From Chloroflexota bacterium (lineage in GTDB: Bacteria; Chloroflexota; Dehalococcoidia; SHYB01): a stretch of 13,474 nucleotides of DNA. Below are positions 6,040-12,266 of the stretch, piece by piece. The position numbers were made by a program, and so were the translations under genes. A model generated the notes under the pieces. That model had not been told where the DNA came from, ran no database searches, and saw nothing but the letters and a program-made list of their open reading frames with translations. The stretch is taken from the NCBI GenBank assembly GCA_016200725.1, contig JACQEE010000097.1:1-13474 (forward strand). The letters are read 5' to 3'. Position 1 is the stretch's first letter, and every line of letters begins with the position of its first letter.

Positions 6040-6837
6040 ATGTTCGTCGAAGACATCCTCTACGAGAAGAAGGACGGCATCGCGGTCATCACGTTGAACC
6101 GGCCGCACCGGATGAACGCGCTGCCGCTGCACTACTGGAGCGACGTGCTGCCCCAGTACTGGGCGGACTTTGAGAAGGACAAGAGCGTGCGGGTGGGCAT
6201 CGTAACGGCGGCGGGCGACCGGGCCTTCTGCACGGGCGTCGACGTGAAGGATACGGCGGAGCGGAACCAGAAGAGCGGCGGAGCGCCACAGGCGTCCAAA
6301 CCAATACTGGCGACGCCGTGGCAGAACAAGGTCTCGAAGCCAGTGATCTGCGCAGTAAATGGACTCGTCGGCGGCGGCGGGTTGATGTTCGTCAGCGACT
6401 GCGACATTTCGATCGCCGCATCGACGGCGCAGTTCTTCAATCCGGGTGTTGCCGTGGGAATCGTGGCGCTCGTAGGCCAGGCAGCGTGGACGAAGTGGGT
6501 GCCGTTCCACTCGGTGATGCGCATGGCACTGATGGGGCCGGGCGAGCGGCTGAGCGCGCAGCGCGCGTATGAGTTGGGCATCGTGACCGAGGTCGTGTCG
6601 GACAAGCCGCTGGTGGACCGGGCGAAAGAAATCGCCACGATCATGAGCAACAACTCGCCGGCGGCGCTGCGGGTCGCCAAGAAGGCGCTGTGGGCGGCGC
6701 TGGAAGAGGGCTCGCTGAGGGGCGCGCATGATGCGGTGATGCGCGTGACGCGCGAGTTATCGGGCCACCCGGACCAAATCGAGGGGCCGCGGGCATTCGC
6801 GGAGAAGCGTAAGCCGAAGTGGAAGGAGCCGGAGTGA
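6040..6837 (+). CDS. Enoyl-CoA hydratase/isomerase (crotonase) family protein, catalytic Glu pair absent
   Basis: A 265-residue crotonase-fold protein acting on an acyl-CoA thioester. Family landmarks are present: IAVITLNRPHRMNAL (14-28), the first oxyanion-hole segment AFCTGVDV (62-69), the second oxyanion-hole segment NGLVGGGG (107-114), DCDISIAA (120-127) and LSAQRAYELGIVTEVV. The two catalytic glutamates of classical hydratases are missing. The GGGCE position is GGGLM (Met116), and the P-E of the second motif is NPG (Gly136). It is therefore unlikely to hydrate enoyl-CoA by the standard mechanism; an isomerase, hydrolase, decarboxylase or other crotonase reaction is possible. The ATG has AAGGAG 6 bases upstream. 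It appears to be monocistronic, with a hairpin just downstream. Confidence 0.9.
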   Translation: MFVEDILYEKKDGIAVITLNRPHRMNALPLHYWSDVLPQYWADFEKDKSVRVGIVTAAGDRAFCTGVDVKDTAERNQKSGGAPQASKPILATPWQNKVSKPVICAVNGLVGGGGLMFVSDCDISIAASTAQFFNPGVAVGIVALVGQAAWTKWVPFHSVMRMALMGPGERLSAQRAYELGIVTEVVSDKPLVDRAKEIATIMSNNSPAALRVAKKALWAALEEGSLRGAHDAVMRVTRELSGHPDQIEGPRAFAEKRKPKWKEPE

Positions 6838-6848
6838 CCTAACCCCTG

Positions 6849-6871
6849 CCCCTTCCCTGGGAGGGAAGGGG
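6849..6871. terminator. Perfect 10-bp hairpin after the crotonase gene
   Basis: CCCCTTCCCT (6849-6858) pairs fully with AGGGAAGGGG (6862-6871) around a 3-base loop, 12 bases past the crotonase stop. No T-run follows on the plus strand, so it may be a weak terminator, an mRNA-stabilising hairpin or a dispersed palindromic repeat. Confidence 0.55.
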
Positions 6872-6903
6872 TGAGAGAAAACCCGGCTCCACCGGCCCAA
6901 AGA

Positions 6904-6927
6904 GATCCTTCGGCTTCGCTTAGGATC
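6904..6927. repeat. Interspersed palindromic repeat, GATCCT...AGGATC type
   Basis: GATCCT (6904-6909) and AGGATC (6922-6927) flank TCGGCTTCGCTT. Near-identical short hairpins are, from general knowledge, scattered between genes in some bacterial genomes; their reverse strand reads as S-E-A-E-G-S when translated, as it does here. I regard it as an intergenic repeat, not a gene part. Confidence 0.5.
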
Positions 6928-6934
6928 ACACAGG

Positions 6935-6962
6935 TTGGTATTCAGATTCAACGTGCTACCAT
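6935..6962 (+). promoter_or_regulatory. Candidate promoter of nfo
   Basis: TTGGTA (6935-6940) and TACCAT (6957-6962) are 16 bases apart, each matching four of six consensus positions. The predicted start is near 6969, about 27 bases before the GTG start of nfo. Confidence 0.4.
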
Positions 6963-6995
6963 AGCGAGTCGTGACCAAATCTGTCGAGGTGCGCA

Positions 6996-7838
6996 GTGCG
7001 GATCGGCGCTCACGTGTCGTCGTCGGGCAGCATCGACAAGGCAGTCGACCGCGTCATGGAGATTGGCGCGGAGGCCGTGCAGATGTTCGCGTCAGGGCCG
7101 ACGAACTGGCATATCAAAGACCACCCACAGAAGGACCGCGACGCGTACAAGGCGAAGGCGAAGGAGCACGGCATTGGGCCGACGTTCTTTCACGGCGTCT
7201 ATCTCATCAATCTCGGGTCGCCAAACCCCGAACTACGCGCCAAAGGCGTGCAGTCGCTCATCGGCTACCAGCAAGTAGCCGCCACGCTAGACGGCGCAGG
7301 CACGATCTTTCACGTCGGCAGTCACAAGGGCCACGGTTTCGAGACGATCGTGCCGCAGGTGGTAAAGCACCTGACCGAGGTACTCGAGGCAGCGCCGCCG
7401 GGGCCATCGCTGATCATCGAGAACAGCGCGGGCATGGGGAACAGCATCGGCGCGTCGTTCGCAGAGATCGGGACGCTCATCAAGGCGCTAGGCAGCGACC
7501 GGGTGAAGGTGTGCCTCGACACGCAGCACTCGTTCGCGAATGGGTACAACGTGGCGACAAAGGTTGGGCTGAACGCCGCGATGGACGAGTTCGATCGTGA
7601 GATCGGTCTGAAGAAACTTGTGGCGGTACACGCGAACGACTCGAAGTGCCCCTTGCTGGGCGGCCTTGACCGTCATGCGAACATTGGCGAGGGTCACATC
7701 GGACTGGCCGGCTTCGAGAACATCATGCGGCACCCGGCATTCAAGGATGTGCCGTTCCTGCTCGAAGTGCCCGGCTTCGACAACAACGGGCCGGACAAGA
7801 AAAATGTCGATATCCTCAAGTCGATGCGAGACCGGTAA
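6996..7838 (+). CDS. nfo: Deoxyribonuclease IV (AP endonuclease IV, Nfo)
   Basis: A 280-residue TIM-barrel enzyme that cleaves DNA 5' of abasic sites in base-excision repair, using three metal ions. The N-terminus is IGAHVSSSGS. All expected metal ligands are in place: the His of FFHGVYLINL, FHVGSHKG, IIENSAGMGNSIG, CLDTQHSFANGY (Asp and His), VAVHANDSK, GLDRHANIGEGHIG (Asp and His) and the Glu of FLLEVPG. Length matches E. coli Nfo (285). The start is a GTG with GAGGT 5 bases upstream. The stop overlaps the next gene's start as TAATG. Small departures from consensus (LINLGSP for LINLAAP, CLDTQH for CLDTCH) do not touch ligands. It should be active. Confidence 0.96.
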   Translation: MRIGAHVSSSGSIDKAVDRVMEIGAEAVQMFASGPTNWHIKDHPQKDRDAYKAKAKEHGIGPTFFHGVYLINLGSPNPELRAKGVQSLIGYQQVAATLDGAGTIFHVGSHKGHGFETIVPQVVKHLTEVLEAAPPGPSLIIENSAGMGNSIGASFAEIGTLIKALGSDRVKVCLDTQHSFANGYNVATKVGLNAAMDEFDREIGLKKLVAVHANDSKCPLLGGLDRHANIGEGHIGLAGFENIMRHPAFKDVPFLLEVPGFDNNGPDKKNVDILKSMRDR

Positions 7839-8041
7839 TGTCCCCACCGGACAAGCCCCGCGACCCTTTTCAGAACCCGTTTACGCGCCGCGAGCGATGG
7901 ACCAGTATTGGCGCGTCCCTCGTAGCCGCGTTTGCAGTGATGGTTGCAACGCAAGACGTGCGATGGGGGATGCTTGTCTTCGTGTTGGGATACATCTGCG
8001 TCAACGTAACGCAGTACTATTTGAAGAAACGAACGCGCTGA
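7838..8041 (+). CDS. Small two-helix membrane protein, unknown function
   Basis: A 67-residue protein I do not recognise. The N-terminus is polar and Pro-rich (SPPDKPRDPFQNPF), followed by a basic RRER and two likely membrane helices, about residues 22-39 (TSIGASLVAAFAVMVATQ) and 43-61 (WGMLVFVLGYICVNVTQYY). It ends in KKRTR, so both ends are probably cytoplasmic. Its ATG shares a base with the nfo stop codon (TAATG), which indicates translational coupling and supports it as a real gene despite its size. A perfect-palindrome hairpin follows 17 bases after its stop. No link to DNA repair can be shown. Confidence 0.75.
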   Translation: MSPPDKPRDPFQNPFTRRERWTSIGASLVAAFAVMVATQDVRWGMLVFVLGYICVNVTQYYLKKRTR

Positions 8042-8053
8042 AGATCAAGCGGA

Positions 8054-8078
8054 CGGGACCCCGATTAATCGGGGCCCG
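8054..8078. terminator. Palindromic hairpin CCCCGATTAATCGGGG
   Basis: CCCCGATTAATCGGGG (8059-8074) is a perfect 16-base palindrome, extended outward by CGGG (8054-8057) pairing with CCCG (8075-8078) around a bulged A at 8058. It lies between the small membrane protein and the alpha/beta hydrolase start. There is no T-run, so it may be a weak terminator or dispersed repeat. The TPP riboswitch P3 arm carries a 15/16 match. Confidence 0.5.
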
Positions 8079-8097
8079 CACTGAAAGCGAGTACACC

Positions 8098-8882
8098 ATG
8101 ACCACGGAGTCTCTGCGGAAGCAGCTTGGCGGCATGCCGCTCTTCGAGGCGGCGCGGGTCGCAGGCATCAAGTTCTCGAAAGAAGTGCTGCCAGAGGACA
8201 AGCACGTCAAGGTAGGCAAGATCAAGATGCACTACCTGGACTGGGGGAACCACGGCAAGCCGAAATACCTGCTGCTGCACGGGGGGGCGCAGACGGCGCA
8301 TATGTGGGACTTCTTCGCGTTGGCGATGCGCGACAACTATCACATCGTGGCGGTAGACCAACGGGGGCACGGCGACACGGACTGGGTCGACGATGGTGAC
8401 TATAGCGCTGAGGCGCACGTCGAGGACATTGACGGCTTCACGGACAAGATCGGCTTCGACAAGTTCAACCTGCAAGGCCTCTCGATGGGTGGGCGCAACT
8501 CGTACGGCTTCGCGGCCAAGCACCCGAAGAAGGTGAAGGCGCTGGTCATCGTAGACGTGGGGCCGGACATCCAGGTAGAGGGTCGCAAGCGCATCCAAGA
8601 GTTTCTCGAGGACACCGAGGTGTTCGAGTCGTTCGACTGGCTCGTGGAGCGTGTAAAGCGCTACAACCCGTTCCGCGACGAGCGGCAGATACGCGGGAGC
8701 CTGGTAAATAATTTGAAGCAGTTGTCCGATGGCCGATGGACGTGGAAGCATGATCGGCGTCGCGGGATCCGGCGTGATCGCGGCGGCGAGTTCATGGGAT
8801 TCCGAAGGCTGGACACTTGGTGCCGGGGGACAACCCTGTCGCATTCGAAAAGGCCGTGCGGGAGTTTTTGAAGGGGCTGTGA
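8098..8882 (+). pseudogene. Alpha/beta hydrolase with internal loss and frameshift
   Basis: The N-terminal part is a good alpha/beta-hydrolase: YLLLHGGAQTAHMWDFF (57-73, oxyanion region), VDQRGHGDTDW (86-96) and the nucleophile elbow LQGLSMGGRNS (125-135, Ser129). It reads well to DGRWTWKHD (211-219, ending near 8754), then becomes Arg-rich nonsense and stops at 8871. A different frame, opening at 8778 and stopping at 8880-8882, encodes a typical hydrolase C-terminus: VHGIPKAGHLVPGDNPVAFE, then KAVREFLKGL, with the catalytic His. Between the two, the usual strand carrying PTLLVRGA-x-SD (catalytic Asp region) is missing, about 45 residues by comparison with normal family spacing. So the gene seems to have lost roughly 130-140 bases, not a multiple of three. 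It could be a decaying gene or an assembly deletion. The start at 8098 is chosen because the frame upstream is a shadow of nfo and the small membrane protein. Confidence 0.8.
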
Positions 8883-8977
8883 TCGGACAAAGCTTTCCCC
8901 GTCGGCAGGCCCGAACCATATCTAGTCGCACTTCGTACGCGCGGCGTCCCGGATCCCAGAGGGATGCTTCGCTCGAG

Positions 8978-8996
8978 CATGACAGAATAGGTCATG
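8978..8996. repeat. Inverted repeat CATGAC/GTCATG across the amidohydrolase start
   Basis: CATGAC (8978-8983) and GTCATG (8991-8996) form a perfect 6-bp dyad around AGAATAG; the right arm includes the ATG start codon. It could be an operator or an RNA hairpin hiding the start. Only AGGT right next to the ATG resembles a ribosome binding site. Confidence 0.35.
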
Positions 8997-10130
8997 GCTA
9001 AAGAAGGGCTGATCGTTCTCGATAGCGATATGCATGTGATGGAGCCGCACGACCTGTGGCTCCAGTACATGGATGCGCGGTATCGGGAGCGGGCTCCACG
9101 GCGGCAGCAGTTCCCTTCGGGACTCACCGCGTGGGCATCGGAAGGACGAGCGTTTCCGGCGTACAGCGACCACCCAGCGCGGCGCGCGCAGAATGCCTCG
9201 CGGTACCAGCGGGCGGCAGCGCAGGGCGAGCGGTACGCGGAGGCGCGCGCCCAGGGCTACAACGCGCAGTCGCAGATCAAGGCCATGGCCATCGAGGGCA
9301 TCGACATGGCGGTGTGCTTCCGCACGCTGGGAAGCCACGTCATCGCCATCGATGGGATGGACAGCGATCTATCGGCGGCGATGTGCCGGGCCTTCAACCG
9401 CTGGCTCGCTGATTATTGCAGCGCGGACACATTCAAACTAAAGGGCGCTGCGGCACTACCGCTTCAGGACGTGGCGAAGGCAGTCGAAGAGGCCCGGTAC
9501 GCAGTCGAGAAGCTGAAGATGGTTGCGGTTGTGTTGCCGTCGAACCCGGTGGAGCACCGGCAACTGTACGACCCACACTACGACCCGCTGTGGGCGGCGC
9601 TCGGAGAACTCAATGTCCCGGTGACGTTTCATGGCATCCACGCGGCGTACCAGGACCACATTTCGACGCGCTACCTCGAAAACCTGACGCTGGCGCACGC
9701 GTCGTCGCATCCGGTGGAGTTGCTGTTGTCGCTCGGAGCGATGATCGTTGGCGGCGTATTCGAGCGGTTCCCGAAGTTACAAGCAGCCTTTCTCGAAGGT
9801 AACTGCTCGTGGGCGCCGTGGTGGCTCTGGCGCTTGGACGAAGAGTGGGAGAAGTTCGGGCCGGGCGAGCGGGTGCGGCTACAGGGCAAACCTATCGACT
9901 ACTTCAAGCGGCACTGCTACTTATCAGTGGACCCGAGCGAGGGGCTCGTTCGCCAAGTGATCGAGGCGCTCGGGGACGACAACCTGGTGTTCTCAAGCGA
10001 CTGGCCGCACGACGACTCGGCATACCCGAAGGCGACAGAAAAGTTCGTGCGGTTGCCGGGACTGACGCTTGACAACAAGCGAAAGATCCTGTGGGACAAC
10101 TGCTCGCGGTTGTATAGGATTGCGTTCTAG
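8994..10130 (+). CDS. Amidohydrolase-2 family protein (ACMSD-like metal-dependent hydrolase)
   Basis: A 378-residue TIM-barrel metalloenzyme of the amidohydrolase-2 group, which includes decarboxylases (ACMSD, resorcylate) and hydrolases of aromatic or acyl compounds. Motifs: LDSDMHVMEP (9-18, the D-x-H variant of the first metal site), TFHGIH (211-216), HASSHPVELLLSLGAMIVGG (235-254, including His239), VFERFPKLQAAFLEGNCSW (255-273, Glu268) and SSDWPHDD (334-341, catalytic Asp336). All look intact. An in-frame TAG at 8988-8990 fixes the start at the ATG at 8994, since no earlier start is possible. The ribosome binding site is poor, so a leaderless or short-leader mRNA is possible. It converges on the FTR1 gene, 14 bases away, with no clear terminator. 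The substrate is not predictable. Confidence 0.9.
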   Translation: MAKEGLIVLDSDMHVMEPHDLWLQYMDARYRERAPRRQQFPSGLTAWASEGRAFPAYSDHPARRAQNASRYQRAAAQGERYAEARAQGYNAQSQIKAMAIEGIDMAVCFRTLGSHVIAIDGMDSDLSAAMCRAFNRWLADYCSADTFKLKGAAALPLQDVAKAVEEARYAVEKLKMVAVVLPSNPVEHRQLYDPHYDPLWAALGELNVPVTFHGIHAAYQDHISTRYLENLTLAHASSHPVELLLSLGAMIVGGVFERFPKLQAAFLEGNCSWAPWWLWRLDEEWEKFGPGERVRLQGKPIDYFKRHCYLSVDPSEGLVRQVIEALGDDNLVFSSDWPHDDSAYPKATEKFVRLPGLTLDNKRKILWDNCSRLYRIAF

Positions 10131-10144
10131 CCAAGCCTAGGCAG

Positions 10145-11555
10145 TTAGCCTGAAGCCGCTGGCCGTACCTCTCCATCGCCACCCGTAGATGTGCCGGGAC
10201 GCGCGGGACGTTGGCGGGAGAGCCACTGCCGTAGCCGGGGTGCCAGGAAGTAAAGCAGCGCCGCCGCCGCGAGGCCGATCTGCGGCGCAGTAGTCTCCCA
10301 AGTGGGGTAAAGCCCGAAGACGTCGTTTGTTGGCAGATGCGAGCCAGGGGTGGCAGCAACCTTGCCCGCAACCTGGAGTGCGTGGACGCCGGTGCCGATA
10401 AACTTGAACGCGAGGTAGAAGACGAGCAGGCCCGCCACAAGAAAGAATGGCCGGATGGGCAGGCGAACGCCAAAGAGCAACACCGCTACGCCAATGGCGA
10501 CGAGCGCGCCAAGTCCGATTCCAATACCCCCGAGCAGACTGCCTGTCGAGATCGAGGGGGCGATTCCGATGTAGAAAATCACAGTCTCCGCGCCCTCGCG
10601 AAAGACGGCCAAGAAGGCGATCAGCGCGAGCGAAAACAGGCTGTTCCGAGCGATCGCCGCGGTCGTCTGTGATCACGGCGACAACCATGCTGGCGAGCAC
10701 GCCGATTGCGCCCCCGCCCCAGATCCAGCGCGTCTTGTCGGCGTTGCCAGAGCGTTTGAGGAATGTGAGGAGCGCGGCCACGACCAGCAGCGCCTCCAGA
10801 CCCTCCCGCAGGATGATGATCATGGCGTCGTAGGTGGTGTAGCGAAGGTCAGCCCCGGCATAGGGTTCGAGGTCGGTCTTCATGCGCTGGATGATGGCGC
10901 GCGCGCCGTCTATATCGGGGCGATCACCGCCCAACTGCGCAGCGGCCACCGCCATGTTGTTCTCGGTACCGATGTAGACGCCTTGCGATTTGCCCTTGAT
11001 GAGCACCTCAACTTCGAGCCAATCGCGCCGGAAACCGCTGATTTCCGCCGCAGCGTCAGCCGCTCGCCCAGCATTCAGGTCCGCCGTGGCGCGATCAAGG
11101 CGACCGACGAGCGTCTGCACGGTGACTTTGCCGCTCGATGCCGGCGCGGACTGTGCCATTGAACGCCCCTCGATGAAGTCCTGGGCCTCGTTCTTCAGGC
11201 GCGACAAGGCGGCCGAAGCAGGGGCGGGGTCGAACGGCGAGACGTTGATGGCATATCTCGCGTCGCCCATGGCGTCCTCGATGGCGCGGTAGGCGTCGCG
11301 CGATTGCGCGCGGATGCCGTCCTCGATCTTGGGCCAGCCGTCCGCGAAGGCCTGGTAGGCACTCCTCGCTCCAGGAATGTCGCCAGCCGTCAGACGCGCT
11401 GAGGCGTCGTCGATATACTGGGCCAGGTGCGCCAATTGCTGCGCAGGAGTCTGGCCGACGTCTTGGGCAACGACGACAGAGGGTGCCAGTACCGCTGCAA
11501 CGAGCGCGGCGATCCCAAGGACGGGTAAGAACGTGCGCAGAAGACTGCGGATCAT
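10145..11555 (-). pseudogene. FTR1-family iron permease with fused extracytoplasmic domain, frameshifted and internally shortened
   Basis: FTR1/EfeU-type high-affinity iron permease. Residues 1-30 form a signal peptide. Residues 40-235 are an extracytoplasmic helical region with two repeats of W..(I/V)E..I(R/K)..S...Y...E (74-93 and 179-198). The first permease motif REGLE is at 250-254, and a second helix ends VVAVIT (296). There the frame fails. In the frame one base further on, from about 10660, TAAIARNSLFSLALIAFLAV leads into the second motif REGAE, then VIFYIG and further helices to a stop at 10145. Compared with E. coli EfeU (59 residues between the same two points, including helix 3 and its EG motif), only about 10 remain, so roughly 50 residues and the frame are lost. 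As written, no functional permease can be made. The gene follows a related lipoprotein by 25 bases, with a weak ribosome binding site. Assembly error is an alternative to real decay. Confidence 0.85.
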
Positions 11556-11580
11556 GGTTGCTTTCTTTGCGGATCGCAGG

Positions 11581-12006
11581 TCACTTCAGTACAGGGATTG
11601 CCGCATCGATCGCCGCGAGCAGTTTGGTAATCGCATCTCTGGCCTGCACGAGATTTGGATTCGCGGGACGTAGCAAGGCATCCTTCGCTTGGCTAATCGC
11701 GGCCTCTATCGCAGTGTAGTGATCGAGGGACTTCTCGCGGATCGAGTCCTCGATGCGGCCCCAGTCCCCGTTCTCTCCGTCGAAGACCTCGAGGCCCGCC
11801 TTCGCCCCTGCCATGTCGTTGGCCGCCAGCGCGTTGGACGCTTTGACCACGTTTCCACGCGCCTCTCGCAGATTGTCCGCCGGGGAGTGTGTAGCAGCCG
11901 GTGTACTTGCACCGCTCCCGCAGGCAACCGCGAGCACCATCAGGACTGCAAAGAGAACTGACAGAACGGCGGCAGGACGGAGAGAGGGCAGTGCTGTCCG
12001 GTTCAT
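11581..12006 (-). CDS. Small lipoprotein sharing a domain with FTR1, putative iron-uptake partner
   Basis: A 141-residue lipoprotein. The signal sequence has a hydrophobic core and the lipobox AVAC (Cys29), then a Ser/Thr/Ala-rich spacer and about 95 residues of predicted helix. Residues 82-101 read WGRIEDSIREKSLDHYTAIE, which closely parallels WPKIEDGIRAQSRDAYRAIE in the N-terminal part of the FTR1 gene 25 bases downstream. The two are therefore paralogous domains in one operon. The conserved Glu, Asp and Tyr could bind ferric iron and hand it to the permease, but this is inference. I chose the ATG at 12006 because AAGGAG lies 6 bases upstream and it starts at the signal peptide; the frame extends further to 12063 without support. 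I see no convincing promoter in 12007-12110; an 8-base palindrome GTGTACAC lies at 12044-12051. Confidence 0.85.
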   Translation of the reverse strand: MNRTALPSLRPAAVLSVLFAVLMVLAVACGSGASTPAATHSPADNLREARGNVVKASNALAANDMAGAKAGLEVFDGENGDWGRIEDSIREKSLDHYTAIEAAISQAKDALLRPANPNLVQARDAITKLLAAIDAAIPVLK

Positions 12007-12163
12007 CTTAGCTCCTTGAGTTCGCAGCGCTACGGCAAATACAGTGTACACGAAGCTCCACACTTAGCATATACGAAGTTGAGGACAGTGAGCATATTAC
12101 AAGTCGCACTACGTGCAGTCAAGAGCCCACAACTGGCCCGCCGGTTCCGCAAGGCCGCAATCC

Positions 12164-12193
12164 TTGCACTGCATCCCCTTTCCCTGATATAAA
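12164..12193 (+). promoter_or_regulatory. Candidate extended -10 promoter of the ABC exporter gene
   Basis: TGATATAAA (12185-12193) is an extended -10 (TGn plus TATAAA). TTGCAC at 12164-12169, 18 bases upstream, is a weak -35. The transcript would start near 12200 and have a leader of about 67 bases before the ATG at 12267. Apart from this, 12007-12266 holds no gene I can support. Confidence 0.45.
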
Positions 12194-12266
12194 TGAATGC
12201 TAGCCGCTGGTGAATATCATCGACTTGCACTGTTCACTTGGGCCTTGAGCGGCTTCTATCCACACC

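Noticed and set aside
6132..6929. Minus-strand open frame of 265 codons opposite the crotonase gene
   Set aside because: Same span as a well-supported crotonase; its first residues come from the intergenic hairpin repeats, so it is a shadow.
7618..8097. N-terminal extension of the alpha/beta hydrolase frame upstream of 8098
   Set aside because: It overlaps the 3' part of nfo and the small membrane protein in another frame and has no hydrolase similarity; the natural start is the ATG at 8098.
10137..10650. C-terminal part of the first FTR1 frame (Arg-, Pro- and Trp-rich)
   Set aside because: It is out-of-frame translation; the neighbouring frame gives clean membrane helices and the second REGAE motif.
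12044..12051. GTGTACAC palindrome upstream of the lipoprotein gene as an iron-regulator site
   Set aside because: Too short and unlike known Fur or DtxR/IdeR operators; no supporting second site or clear promoter.
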